Positions 1 to 14,500 of a stretch of DNA of 64,000 nt are shown here, piece after piece. The notes under the pieces were generated by a model. That model saw nothing but the letters and a program-made list of their open reading frames with translations. It ran no database searches and was not told the origin of the DNA. The DNA is from Chaunax sp. Z400. Its lineage: Eukaryota; Chordata; Actinopteri; Lophiiformes; Chaunacidae. The stretch lies in contig CM075193.1 of assembly GCA_037577475.1 (NCBI GenBank), positions 7,898,617-7,962,616 on the forward strand. The letters run 5' to 3'. Positions within the stretch are counted from its first letter, which is position 1, and each line of letters starts with the position of its first letter. The position numbers were made by a program, and so were the translations under genes.

Positions 1-2796
1 ATGTGAGATGCAATATTGAATTTTTTTGATCATTATAAGCAGTTTTATGACACAGCTTAACTTCTGATTTCTTATCCTTAAGACTGCGTTAGCATTATGG
101 TTGTCTAAATGCATTGATTGTAGCTCATGGGAATGAACAGTGAGTCCAAAATGCTTTGCTTGTTTGCAGCTTTATGTATGTGTGTTTTAGGCACATTGAA
201 AATTTGTGCAACATGTTTTATCAATGGAGAAATGCCTGTAATTTCATGGAACTCGGGTCAGCTTGGTTCAGCTGTTAAGGTGTCTGCCATAGCTTTCAGA
301 GGATGTCAAGTTGCTATATGTCCTCTATTAAAGTTTAATTATTACTGTAGCTTCATTGAGGTTTTACTTCTTCTTTAATTCTGTTTGGCTGGAGGTTAAA
401 CAGGAGGTGCTCAAACTGTCTCTTGGATGAGAGCCTGGAGAGAGTAAGACGGGAGGGGGTGTGGTGACAAACCGTAAACTGCTGGTGTGGAGAGCTGGAT
501 GGCCAGATCTTGACGAGGTGTGCTGGGCTGCAGCATCGAGCCCCCAATTCAGCCTACTCCTATAAACCTGTATTGGCCTGCCACTGCCACATAAAATGTT
601 GATAGACGCATATTAACTGTCCCTGTAACCATCTTCCGACTGTCTTGAAGGGATGACAGCAACAGGGGGGACAAATGTATGACACACCCCTTAATAGAGG
701 ATTTCCCTTTTTGCCCAACATACTTTCTTCAAAATAGTGCACTGGGTATTTTATCCCGTGAATATCTGAGTGAGGAAGACTTTGTCCCTGATCCTCTATT
801 AGTCCATGTCTTTAGCATATCTCTTTGGATTGGTCTTGGACAATGATAGATGGAAAGAGGAGGTTATCACAGTTAATCATGGCAGAAAAATTACAAGGTT
901 CACTAAAAGTTGAAAGCATGCTCAAACTGGGGTTTAAATTTAATGCATGTCATTACTGTGGCTTTTACATGGCAAACACACGATAATGTCCTCCATTTTC
1001 CTCTCCTTGTCTTTGTGCTTGGAGTTCATACGAGTGTCACCATCCCTCTCAGACCAGAATAAGGTCGTAAAGATTGCGGTGCAAAGTGGAGAGGACTTCT
1101 CTCATCTTGATGACTGTAGTAATTATCCACAGGGGTTGACTCCTAATCCATTACCTGCTCTAAACCTTTCCCATCTTTCTATATTAGATCATTTTTTACA
1201 GGAGCCAATTTAGTGTGCGCAGGGAATCTGGTTATGAATGCAATAAAGAACCTGAAGGGGTTCTGAAGGGGATTAGTGGGAGAAAGGCAATTGGTATTCA
1301 GTTGTATGGAGCTGTTCGTACTGCAGTTATCATAGGTTTGATGAGAGCGATGACCCTCAGAGGGCAGAATACTGTGATCCTGTGGAGATTGACTTTTACA
1401 AGTTTTTATGTTATCGATATTGAATCAATGTCGATTGAAGCATTGTTTTCCTGCAAGGTTTCTCAATGGGCATAATGAACAGTGTAGAAGCCTATATGCC
1501 CTGATTTACTCTGGGTAGAATGTGATATTACTGTGCAGTCAGAGCAAGGGTAGCTCATGTCAGTGATCATACGGTTCAGGTTAAATCCTGACCAATAATT
1601 ATCAATTGGTCAATTCATCGACATGAACATACCCACGTGTGATGCAAGGTGAGAATTAAAGAAAACTTTATTGACTTGTAAATCACATTTTCTATCGTTT
1701 TAACTGAAAATAATAAAAATAAAACGTGCACAATTGGAATCACCTACAATTCAATGCATAATTCATGTGTTTTTGAAAATTAATAGCTACAAGCAAGGAA
1801 AACCCCACAGACGCAAAACAAAAAAACTTTGCTGCATTTTATTCACATCATGGTCGATTTTTAATTGAAGCAAGAAATCTCTTATTGTGTGTCTGAGTGC
1901 TTCTTTTAGGATTTTAAGCACAGGGTGGTTGTGGTTCATACTTTTCTGCTTATTGAAAAGCTCACTAGTTGTAGCAGGACATCAACAGTGCAGGATAATG
2001 GTGTGTAATGTCGAGAGAATATCATATGCTTCTCTGAGTCACAAGCCTTAATGGAGAGCACTGCCTTATTTATAAGGGAATGACACTCTGAGTGCTCTGG
2101 TTATATTTAAGCTTGCAAAGCACAAGGCTGTTCAGAGTGAAAAGTAGGTGTGACCTTATTATTCTCTCGCTCAGCTCTTGGTCTGTAGATAGACTCTAAA
2201 CAGAAAGATTTTTCAATGTCACGCCTCCAACATTAAGGGCTGGGTGTGAGTATAAGACGTACATATCGTCCTGTTCTGCTATCTGCTTTCTGAAACCCAA
2301 TACGCTTTTATGAAATGTCTTTGCCGTCCAAATCCTTATTTTACAGGATCTGTCTAAAATGTTTGTGGAAGACTACATCACCATTTGGATTAGGGATGTT
2401 CTTAAGCTCTGACTGTGATCTCAGTAATTCATTCATACAGAGTAGACTGGGGCATGAAATGCCAAAATAATTCACATTTTACTTCTCCATTTGCCTTAAT
2501 GATTGTGAAACACATGTTTTTTTGGGTTTGCTTCCTACTGGTGGGGATCTTGTCTGGTTAGACTCTTCATTAGATTTTCTGTCAGGCCATAGATGAGCTT
2601 CACAACACACTCAGGCCCTGGGGAGTCCTGCTTGATGGGCTTATCTGTCTGCAGATTCACACCCTATGCCATGAGAGAGAGAGATGTAGTCACGCTCCCA
2701 GCAATGTGTTTACAATTCAGGGCCTCTCACTCGCTCTGTTCTCTTTCATTCTCTAAGTTGTATATGCAAGAACACAGTGACACTTCTACACAGACA

Positions 2797-2798
<2 letters not shown>
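1..2798. other. Gene-free stretch, probably intronic
   Basis: All frames are under 90 codons and overlap on both strands without family resemblance. I see AT-rich spacer and no repeat that I can name. Confidence 0.5.

Positions 2799-2878
<80 letters not shown>
2799..2878. repeat. (CA)40 microsatellite
   Basis: An uninterrupted CA dinucleotide run of 80 bases, preceded by a few CAGA units. Long pure CA runs are common in fish genomes and are likely to vary in length between individuals. The run produces long Thr-His and Cys-Val frames that are not genes. Confidence 0.98.
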
Positions 2879-2880
<2 letters not shown>

Positions 2881-5324
2881 ACATTAGAAACCACAGCAGA
2901 GGATTGGTAACTTCTTGAGCAAACTTGTGATTGTTGCACTGTCACACTAAGAATAAAAATCAATTCTCCAGCCAGAGAGAACTTGCTGGTCTGTTGAACA
3001 GTGAAATAACTCTGAGTGGGTTGTATTTGGTCCTGCACTAAAAGGTCCAGTTAATCGTATCAGGTCTGTGCGAGATTCAGCACGAGTTCAGGGTTTCCCC
3101 TGCCATGGGGTATAAATGTGAACCGAGGTGACAAATCATCTGGTGAGCTTCCCCTCCCTCTGATTCTAACTTGATTTCTCCTCTCGCACTGTCCAGATTG
3201 TGACCAGCCTCACAGCCTGCCTCAGTGTTTGGTTAATGTCACTGAAACCTCTGTGGCCTACAAGGTGCCACCATCACCAGAAAGTAATAGTTTTTCACAC
3301 GGTGTGCTTAATGGAAAGTAATTATGGGAATCTGTGCTTTCAGTGTGTCTAAAGCCAGAACATAAAGAAATATCTCCCCTTGCTTGGACTGCTAATGGTG
3401 TATGTCCGTATTGAGTTTTGGGAAGAATGAGCCTCCCCTTCCAACCCAATCACAAGTTTAGTAACCCAGTCCATGTTTCCCCTGTCTTTAGCAGACACAC
3501 TCACAGCTGAAAACAAAAACACCACATTCAATCACACAAAAGGATGCTGAGACCACAAAACTGACTGTGTCTGTGGAGGTAGGTCACAGTGCTAAGAAGG
3601 CGTCCATCACTGAGCTCAGGTTCTCTGTCCCCCTGTGGACAGGAAACCTAAGTCATTGTTGACAAGGTCAGAAAGCTGCTGTTTGTATGTCTGTTTTCCT
3701 TCTTACCACTTTCCTTTTGTCTCTGTTCCTCTACCTCCTCCTAGACATAAACATTGAAACATGAAAACACGCTGCCTTATGCTGCACTCATGCCAGATCT
3801 CATCCAACAGGCTTGTTAGTAGTCAGACAGCATCATAAGGAAAGACTCTCTCCACCTTTTCTTTCCCTTTTCTTTTGTCTTCATTTGTGAGGATCTTTGA
3901 GATAGCAGTAACTGTAGAGGTCAATGATGAAACATGGAGGGGAAAATAATTGGTAAATTAAGAAATGTATGCATTATTTATACTAGTGAACAAAAGGTTT
4001 GCTTACAGTAAGTATTTTAGTGCTTTACGGATTATAATAAAGACTTTTATAAAACCAAAGCAATGCTTTGTGAGTACATACTTTGAGATGGTAGCAAAAT
4101 AACTTCTTCTTTTTTTACCCCTAGGCATATTGTGTGTGAGTGTCTGATAAGGTTAGATGAATAAAATGTTTAACTGTATAAAACAGGGAGCACTGTAACA
4201 GGTAACACCAGACCAACAGATGAATGGCTCCACCTGTAGGGGGCACTGTGGCTCCACATAAGTATCACTGACATCTTTGATAGCAGATTAAGTTTGAAAT
4301 GTGGGATGACTGGGCTCTTTTGCATTTCAGATTGATGAATCTTGTTTTATCTACTTCCCCTCCACAGATGTTCCTTTAGAAATGTCTAAGTTGACAACTG
4401 GAAATTCCAAGTCATCGTACTGATTTTCAGCATCTGGTTGAGCAATAGCCTACAAAAATGTGCAATATTGTGCTGTTTTTGGAAACTGAAATATAATCTT
4501 GGAACAAAATGGAACAGGAGAAGAATGCTGATTTTGGAGCTCAGTGCACGGTTTCAGATGTTGCACTATATAAACACAGAAGAAGAATGTGGCTTCTTTT
4601 TCAGCTGTGGTTGAGATGTAGAGATACAGCATGTGTGTGGTTGTGCACAAAGAGGGAGTGAGTTCTTTGATCTGTAAGAGAATGTGGGGAGATGTTGGGT
4701 GAGACTCTATCCTGGCACAATGAAACACGGGTGAAAGGAGACCCTGACTGCTGACTGTTTTTCTGCACAATCCCCAGGAACTATACCCTGCATGACTGCC
4801 AGCAGGCGACTCATTGGCCTTCACAATAGTCCTCCTTTGAACACCAGTTCATTCTCTCTGCTTCTGTTCCCCTCATATTTTTCTTAGTTCCCTCATTTTA
4901 GTTTTGGTTTGTTTCAGTTAATCTCTTGTTCCGCAAATATTAAAAACCTTTGAAGAAACAAATGCAAGCTATGTACAACAGAAAAGTGTTGACCTTAGCA
5001 GAAATACTGATGAGTGGCTTGGTTACAGCCTGCAGTAAACATTTTTCAATGGCTTCCTGTGTAATGGCCAATGTTACAAATAAGTAAAGGAATATAAAGC
5101 ATACATTTTGGTTAGGATATTTACTGTGAGGGATTTTAGTTCCACTAGACACTACATTTGATAATTTAATGTTTTAGCTTCACAGTCCCTGTTCTCTTAG
5201 GCAATGCTATCCAATTCATGCTATCCAGAATATGTCGCTGTGTCTTAGCAAAAACAAAAGAATCCAATCCAGTCTAATATGACTAAGTCAAAATTCTATC
5301 CTGAATATGAGCGCTTAATGTAGA
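2879..5324. other. Gene-free stretch
   Basis: There are only short frames, the longest 124 codons on the minus strand at 4450-4824, with no recognisable domain or flanking splice logic. No repeat was named with confidence. Confidence 0.45.
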
Positions 5325-5560
5325 TATGAAATTGTGTTCTCCTCTTTCAGAGAAATCATTCCAAATAAGAGGACCTCTAAGCAGCTGAAATGATTGTGGT
5401 ATTTTCTGAGTACCTCTAAATGAGAATACAATTCCTATAACCCAGGGCAGTTCATTCAATATTTGTGAGCATCTACAAGTTTGTCTCAAAGCTGAGGAAC
5501 CAGGGGCAGTGTTCAGAAAAATTGCTCTCAACTGGCCATTTTGAATGCATTTAATATTAA
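5325..5560. repeat. Degenerate copy of a high-copy teleost interspersed repeat
   Basis: The segment with CTTTCAGAGAAATCATTCC and AGAGGACCTCT closely resembles, from memory, a repeat found in many bony fishes (a 'TTTCAGAGAGATCATTCC ... GAGGACC' core). That repeat is often near reverse-transcriptase-derived sequence. The minus-strand frame over 5283-5531 (82 codons) is probably a by-product of the repeat. Boundaries are approximate and the family name is not known to me. Confidence 0.4.
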
Positions 5561-8500
5561 CTGATGTCTCTGTCCTAGTTTTAAAAGTTTTTACAAGGTT
5601 TGCTTCTAGTGAAGCAATTAGGGGCTAAATATAAAAGGCAGCAGTCAAAGTAAGAATCTTGATGTTCAGAGGCCTTTAATGCTGTTAAGTGGAGAGAATC
5701 CTATCAAAATTAGATTTAATTTTCTCAAATCCAACATTTTAATTAAGCAGCATCTTTTTCTTTCATTATTTTCTGATGTAATTAACGAGTAACAGCTTAA
5801 TCTTCATCCAAAGTATTATCTTTTTTGTTCCAAGCAATGCTGCTGTTTTTTTAAAAACTGTAACGTTTAGTCACACAGTGAATATGGATGCAGATAGAGT
5901 GTAAGTTATCAGCTGTCACCTGCAAGCTGACTCACTTCCTACTATTGTACTTGTTATTAGCAGATGTAATTAGTGATTACCTTAAGCAGCTACGTTAATC
6001 TCAGTTAGCATTTTGATAGATATGAATTTCAACATGCATTTAAAGCTGCAAATATAAACTAAAAATTCATGCACAGAACCAAGAAAAGGGTACGTAGAAC
6101 ATGTTTCATAACTACTACTACTTTTTGTACTGTCACCAGTATGAGTAAAAGCATTTTACTTAGCTTTTTTTTTATCCCTCCCCAAAAAAAGGAAAAAAAA
6201 ACAGCTTTCATTTCTTGTGGCATTTTAGGTCTGTAACATATAATCCTAATCAAATCAATCAAAAGTCAGAGAAACAACTTTTTCTTCATAAAATATCCTT
6301 CACAATATATTATATCATGTATCCAAATGCTTATTAAAATTAATTGTAAGGTGGCTGTGTACATATAATAGATATCCATTAAATAATAAGAGACACAAAC
6401 ATTTTTATTTTAAGAGTAATAAAAGTTTTTAGTAATATTTTAGTTTCTTTTTGAGCTTCCTAAAAGTTAGATTATTCAAATAAGTGCTCAACTCAAATAA
6501 CTGGTAGTGTCTGCTGCGCTGCATAATATGATGTTAGACACCCATCTGTTAAAAGTGTGAAGCCCATTGTGCAGGAGACGTCTATACAGTAGACACAGAA
6601 TATTTTTAAACAGTTATACCCAAATTATGTTTTATGGAAACACTGAACTCAAACAATCAGAGAGACCTTTTCCGTCTTCTATAAGGGAGCTGGGTCATAA
6701 CAGCAACCTTTCCTTGTTAAAACAAACAAGGAATAAAGTAAAAAAGAAAAAAGAAAAAGTGAAGCGTTGTAAAAATACAGCAGATGTGAGAACTAAATTT
6801 GTTATGCTTTTAAAGCTATTTGACCACAAAATGCTCCGAACAGTAATGGCTCTGACCTTAAAGAACACTGCTAAATGCTTACTAATATGAATTGGGTTGA
6901 CCCAAGGAAAACATGGTTGCACACAGTGGTTTTTATACACAGATGGGAACTTGATCTTATCAAGAATATTGTCTCCTTATTAATGGCAGAGATTCAGATA
7001 AATGACAGAAATAGAAAAAGTAGTCTAACTTTCTCTGCGTCACAGCATATGGTTCCATGTTATGGTATGGTATGATACAATATATCATTGTGATGACCTG
7101 TCCTGTGATGCTGTTTAATTATATAGACTATATATTGTACAGTCATAATGAAAATAATCTCTTGACAATTGCACTGTACTCCAACAATCAGCAGCAGATC
7201 TCAGGGGCTACGTGGGTGCACAGTTGTTGCTCTCATGTATGGTAATGAAGCACTGACTGGACGTTCCTGATGAAATGGATTTCTCTGCTGTTGACACAAG
7301 TGATTGTGTGGTTACTGTAGGGCTTAGGTAATGTGGACTCATTATAGACAAAGACCTTTGTTCAGCGGAACGATAATAGAATCGAGGCTGGATTCCGTTG
7401 GCTATGATGAACGGTAAGCTTTATGTGAAGTGTCTGGAAGATATGAGCCTATTAGGCAAGATGGAGTTATTATTTTGAAAGGTCTTACAGCTTACAAGCC
7501 AGTATTTGATGTAACTACCCGACAAACAATCAGTACTAATGAACTCCGTCGGTTTTTTCCGAAAGCAAAACCCATTTGGTCTCATTTATGACAATATGAT
7601 CTCAACACTGTTTATTGTGGACTTCGTTTGGAGAAGGTTCTGCATACTGAAGGATTTTATATTCTTCAGGTGGTCATTTAAGACAGTTATTACTGTAACG
7701 AGTCATTGCATACCGAAAATATTCTGTTAGATGCTTGACATTTGATACTGCATATCAAACTCCCCAGTAGAACAAAGAAATTTTAGGTTGACCCACGAAG
7801 CTAGATCAGATTTTATTGCCATAACAGGGAGCTGCATGTGAGGGAATTTTCGATTAAGGGAGGCAGAGAACAGAGAACGCTTATGCCCTTCGTGCCAGTG
7901 AGTGAAGAGGTGGTTAATGCAGCAGGGTTCAGAGGGTTGCTCATATAGAGTAGTTATAGACAAGCTGATGATTTGTTGTGAGGTACAGGGGAGAGCAGTG
8001 AGACCTGACTTTGAGGCAGTGCGGCCTCAAACAAACTGCATTTGTTTAACCTCGCTCAGCTGTGGAACTATAATGGGATGATGGCTTCTGCCATTAGCAT
8101 GATGAAATGGACAAATAAGTGACTTTAGTGAAACCCTCTCAAATAAGGGCCTGCAATTTGATTGGCCTTTGATGCTTCAGTGTGCCATGGAAACAATTTA
8201 ATCTCTTCAATAGAATCTTTGTCCCCTGTCCGTGCACAAACAAATCAGATTAAGGTTTACAATAAGGTGAATACTACGCAGTATTTGCGATAGAAGTGAA
8301 TTCCCAATACTTTGGGTGGCATTGGGGTTTGGAGTAGGGAACGAGAGACTCCCTCAACACGGATCCAAAGCTGTTAATTTGTACGTATCTTGCTTTATTC
8401 AATGTTTCAATTCAGGTTAAGATTTTGGATCTCTTTTATGAGTGAGATCCCTACCAGGACAACAATAGCACATTATGTCATGTTAAGTTATGGAGAGAAT

Positions 8501-11500
8501 GATTGATAGATATACGTTCAGCAGAACAAAAGACAGAAATTAGATAGAATGGCATAAAATACATAATTATGCAGTAGATTTTGTACACAAATAAGTTGGT
8601 GAATTCTCCCTATATTAAAATCTATATCTAAGTTACTGCATTATTGTGTTGTGATTCAGCATAATGGTGAGGCTAAGTATATCTGGAGAGGCTGAATCTC
8701 GGGCTGTTGTAAATAGTCAGCTCTCAAGCAGCTTCCTTACGGTCCTTTCTTTAATATGAGCACAAAGGAAGCAATCCTTCATCCTTGTTTTTTTTTTTTT
8801 TGCTTATGCTGCCACTAGCAGGTGTTGATTGATTTTTAAGAGCAGATTTTGCTGTGGATAATTGCTGAAGAGGAAAGGGTAGATTAAAGGAGAAAATCTT
8901 GTTTCTCATCTCAGCGTCTTTTTTGTTCATAGGCTGTGCCACTTAGACAAACTTGAAGACAAGGTGCAGAGACACTGTATATTAATAGGCATACATTGAC
9001 AAGCTGCCAGGTGAGAGGAAGAATGTGAAGGAATAGAAATAGGAGGAAGTTATGACAGGCAGGAGACTCGGCGGAGGATGTTGTGTACTCTCAGAAGATT
9101 TAATTTCCCATGTTCCGAAGATTATCAGGCACCACATGGCCATGATCCAATCACCACAGTCCCCCGGCGGCTGTGCAATGTTGTTGATGAAACACATCAT
9201 ATTACATTTGATAGGTGCATTTATCATATTGTAAGGAGTGTCTTGAGAACAGCAGAAAAGACGGAACAAGTTGGCTCTTTACTTTACTGGCTTGGAAACC
9301 TTTTGGCCAACAATAAATCCTTTATTTCCCTCTTTGATCATAAAACTTCAGTTCAGGAAATTAGATAATTGAATGTTGTTGGTTAATACCTACATTTCTG
9401 CTTGCTAATTAAAGGAGAAATAAATGTGGCTTTCACAGCCTCATTGCAAAAAACATTGATTATATTTTGTGTTCATATTTTCAGAAGTGTATCTGCAGGT
9501 TAGTAAGATTGTTGATCAATAGAAATGACTCGGTAAACATGCCATCAGCTGCCAATACTTCTAGCTTTTACCACTTACCATCCAGCCCTCAAGAAAAAGT
9601 CACTGTTAGCATTTAAGATGTTCCCTATTTGATTGTCTTTCCAACTCCTTTTGTATTCTTTTTCTTTTTTTATAGCTCAACAATGGAGAGCAGAGTCATA
9701 CGTCTTCTTGCCAACGGAAACTGTTCAATCATAGATAAAAAGCCAAACCTAAAAAGAAAATGACAAAGTTATTTTAATGTCATGATAAAGGCTATTGTCT
9801 CCTCGCTAAAGATTTGGATCTCTGCTGTAATGAGTATACTTATTTTTCTCTGGGGTTTTGAATGAGACTTTATTGTTCATGTCTTTGACAACTGTAAACA
9901 ACTGTAGCTCTGGAGGAGCGGGGATTTAGAGGGTGACAAACCTTCTATGTAGCATCTTGTTGCTGATTCAGTCTTTTGGAATGGAATGAGAGTATCCCTC
10001 TTACCTCCGCCAAGTGAATTTACAAATCCTACTCTGGTGACACCATGATCCACCCCTCTCTTCCTCTGATCAGCTTGGCATGACGACGACGTATCTCATG
10101 AAACTCCTCACTGAAAGTTCTTTGACTACGTGAGAAACATGACCGTTTTTTAGGGTTTTTACTACATGCCATGTTTACTGGATTGTATTACATTAACCTA
10201 CTAAAGTTCTGGAGTAATGCGAGTCATATACTACTGCTAATTTTTAACTTAGCTTTGTGTCTAGAACGTCTGTCTAGAACTGGTGAACAGATAAATTACT
10301 CAATATTTGGGTAATGTGGCCATAGTAGCATGGGGCAATTGTTTATGTAAGTGTGTTTTACATGGCCAAGTAACAAAAGTGTGTTCACAAGATAAAGTTG
10401 TGAAAACAGCTACACAGTGATTTCCATTTAGAAGACAACTCAATTTACTGCTGGCCAATTAATGCTGCCTGTGCTGACATGCCTCCACTAATTTCAGCAG
10501 CACAGGCCAACAGGATGGAGAGGGAAACAGAAGGTCAGGCAGTGTTTTCATTGATAATTTTGTCTCACTTGATGCTTCTTCTATTGATTATTTGCAAGCA
10601 GGATGTGTTGAAAGGGGAATTTAAAATTGAGACTTTAAATCCAAAGTGAGGACAAAATGTCTGTTGTACAAAAAGTTAAGTGTGCCTTAGTGTTTGGCTA
10701 CTCTCTAAAATAAATGGGCTCCACAACCAGCGCTGAACTTTAGGGGTGCATTCCTCAGCTCACATCAACTCTTAAAGGCACATGTGAGGCATTGTAAGCA
10801 AAACGCTGGACTATAGAGCTGAGTGACAACATTGGAAAGACGACTGAGAATAACATGAAACCTATAAGCATATATCATGTGTTTTTGCCATTAATAAATC
10901 GTTACTGTACCACATACAATCTATGCTTTACCTGCATGGTAGGTGTGTAAAAAAAAGTAGGATTTCACAGTGTTGAAGACAAGTCCTTGTTGAGATTCTG
11001 TTTTAGTCTCAGTTTTTAATGAAGTCAGTGTCGTCTCATCATCGTCTTGGTCTTCGTCATGGAAAAAAAAGATTGTTGACGAACATTTTTCATCATAGCT
11101 TTCATTAATGAAATTAATATTATATGGGACACAACAACCTTTGTTATCCTTGAAAGTCTTCATTTAAAAAATTGCTTGCTCTAAGAGGCTGAGTTTGACT
11201 GACTGTGTGGTCTATCCCCCAAATGAGAGGCTTGGCTTTGGGTTTCCTAAACTTTGCCCATGATGAAGTAGAGCTGAAATGGACAAAACATAACAATCAG
11301 ACCTCAGAGGCAAGTTGAGGCTGTTAGATAGCAGACAATTGATGTGATTCAAAACAATGAGTGAGGTCCACTGTCAGTACAGCCTAGATTCAAAATCTGA
11401 AACACAGAGTTGTGGAATGCTGTCATTAAGGACAGAGAGGAGCTCGGCGCCATCGTTTTGGAACAGGTAGCATAAAACTTGCTGTTTGTCAATAATAATA

Positions 11501-14500
11501 AATTTTAATTAAAGTTTTTTATTCTAGCTGTTTTGGAACTTTCGTTCCTGAAGAAGCAAGCTATAAACAACAAGTAAACAATGTCCAACAGAGAGCGGGC
11601 AAAAGTATGTTTAGCCATCCTCAAGACAGTTTGGCACCCCAAAACAAAGACTGTTTGTTGTTGTTTGTTTTGTTGGACTCATGAAAGTTGGAATCATATT
11701 ATCATGTCATTGGTTTGGCGGAGTTCTTTCAAGCTGTGCAAACACACCCAGTACCACTTTGTTGTTGCGACCAGGGAGATCCCGTGTTTGTCCCAAAAAT
11801 CCATGTTTGTATGTTTCAGGTTTGCAAGTATTAAGAAGGCAAGTAAAGCATCATGGCATAAGGCCTGCATCGCCTCCCTCTGAGAGCTTCATTATGGTAA
11901 ACTATGTTTCGGCTTTCACTCTAAACACCAGCTGGTGTCTCAATCACAAACGTCTGCTCTGGTATGTCAACATATTTAGATGTTAACACTTTATGTACCG
12001 TAGTTGACAGTTCCTGTCCTGTTTGTGGGTAAAAGAAGCATTTTAACAGGTATTTCTAATTAGCATTTTATAGTGTGTATACTGCTGATTTGTTAAATTA
12101 TTTAGCTTTACAACAATCTGTTGGGAAACATGGACAAGGATGAGTAATTGTCTATTTCCATACAACTTTGTTGGATGAGTTCACACTGAATTTCCTCAAA
12201 GCTACATACAGCACCATTGACTACTGCATGTTGACAATATTACTGGTGTTGTTACTGCCTCAGTCTCCACAGTTACTCCTACTTTGTGAATGTAATTATC
12301 TTATATGTCAGCTAAAGCAAGGCGTAGCCAAATCCAATTTCAGGCCTTGTCCATTTGTATCCATATTTCTTTCGAAATGGATATTTTTACCCTCTGTTTA
12401 AAATAACATTTCTGTCCACATGACCTTAATTTACCAAAGTATCTCTGTACACACAAGATCACAAAAATGATTCAAAATGCTCAAACAAGTCTACATCTAT
12501 GATATTGTGAACATCAGAAAATATTCTAAGCATGCTTAGTGAGCTTATTCAATTTAAGATAGATATATAAAACCCTCAAAAAGTGCATAGTTTAGTCGTA
12601 AATTTGTAATTGGATCCAGCAGTGCTAACAAAGAACTTAGACGGGTGCCAAACACACGTAAAACAAAGCAATAGTTTGCTGTTATTATTGTTGGTATTTC
12701 AGGTGCATGTTCATGACACAAAACATCACTGGGTTTTTAAAAATCTGTACTTTAGAAGATGTTTTATAAAAATCTCTATTTGAGTGACCTAGAAAGCTGT
12801 TTGCATGTGACGGCGAGTCCAAAATTTTCTAGAGCAAAATGCAAAATGTCCATTTGTTTGTGGACAATGCCTCAGTTGATATCTCTCATTTATTCGTGGT
12901 TTTTCAGTCAGTTAAGGTCAGACAGACCTCTGTTTGTGCTGTGCCTGCCACAACTCTAACATCCAGCAAGAGACACGAAGCTGCAGGGCGTCATGAAATG
13001 AGCTGTGGTGAAAGAAGTCATGTGATGTTGTTGATTTTGCTGACTACAATAATGCTGCTGTTGTTTTTATAACTCCTCTTCCATCTCATATCCTGCTTCT
13101 GTTGCTCCCATGCTGGATGGGTGAGGTTAGATCCTACAGAGCTGTAAAAGGTGTTACCTTTGTTGACAGTCTTGTAATTGATAGTGATTGTTAGTTTCCA
13201 ATTACACAGTCTCTCATTAAAACTGTCAAACTTTTAAAATTATACTCATTTTTTTCTCTCTTGGTCTATCAAAGAGAAAAGGTAGTGTTTCATACTGTAT
13301 ATGAGCAACCGAGGTGGAATTTTGTTTTCACCTTTACTCCTCTCAAATCTGTGTTTTCTCCATTCTGGAAAGAATGCCCTAAAAGGCTTTGTCCCTGTCT
13401 CAGACATATCCTTCTTTCATAGTAAGGAAGACGAAACATGAACAAAAATTGTTTTTAGGTTCATTTTCAGGTTCCTGCAACAAGAGAGTTGATGGAGCAG
13501 TCTGGAACACCTGTGTGCTTGGAGATTAATCATCATAACAGACAACAGGCCTGTGCTTATACTGCTAAATGGTACATGGGAGAATGCACCACTGGTGCCT
13601 GCACACTTTGGCTGCAGGTTTAATTCACTACTTTTCCTCTACCCTGCCAAAAAATCGGTGTAACGGAAAGTGAAACTCTTTGTGTTAAACATTATGTTAA
13701 AAATCAAAACAAAAGACTATGTCGTCATTTCACATCAACAATTTCAGAGGCCAAGAAGCATGCATTGACACATGCCCACACAATGTTTTGTACATAGGGA
13801 AACATTAGGGTCAGGTCTGGTCTTCATTAGGCAAATGCATTCAATTGCAATTAGTGGTGAACATATTCTTCCGTGCACTTAGCATTTGATTGCATTGTTA
13901 TTGCACAAAGGCTACATAGATGGCTATAAATTTCACGCTCTACTTTTTCAATTAGCAAAGTTGTCTGGGTCTATGACTCTGTGTCCCTTGGGCATGGTAT
14001 GTGAAGAATACAACCTGAATGGACAAAAAGTTAGGTTTGAATTCATTAACAATTAGCTTAAGTAAGTGCACATTGGATGTTACAAATGAAGATTGGATAG
14101 GACAAATGGAGGATTTTGTGGTTTCTCAGTATTTTTTGTACTACATTCACCAACTTGCAGTATTACTTACTTCCAGGCCCGAGTAATTTAATATACAGCC
14201 TTGTCCTTCAAGAGACTGCAGAGTGGTGGCAAATCTGTTTTTGACAAATGTGACATAATTATTTAATCTTCCAGAACATTGGAAGCAAAATGCATTCAAT
14301 ATAAAGCATTTTCAGCAGCAGCAGTGCTAATAAAACCATTTGTTATAGTAGCGGTAGCATGACAGGAGATTTTACCCATTCATTTGTACATTTATGACTC
14401 TGAGGCAGTGTCCTCCCAGTCAGGGCCACAGCAAGAGGCCAGGAGGCGGAAGATGAATACCTTATAGCTACACTCCCTAGACATTACTAAATGAGCAAAC

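Noticed and set aside
2593..3038. Opposing frames with Thr-His and Cys-Val runs
   Set aside because: They are translations of the (CA)n microsatellite at 2799-2878.
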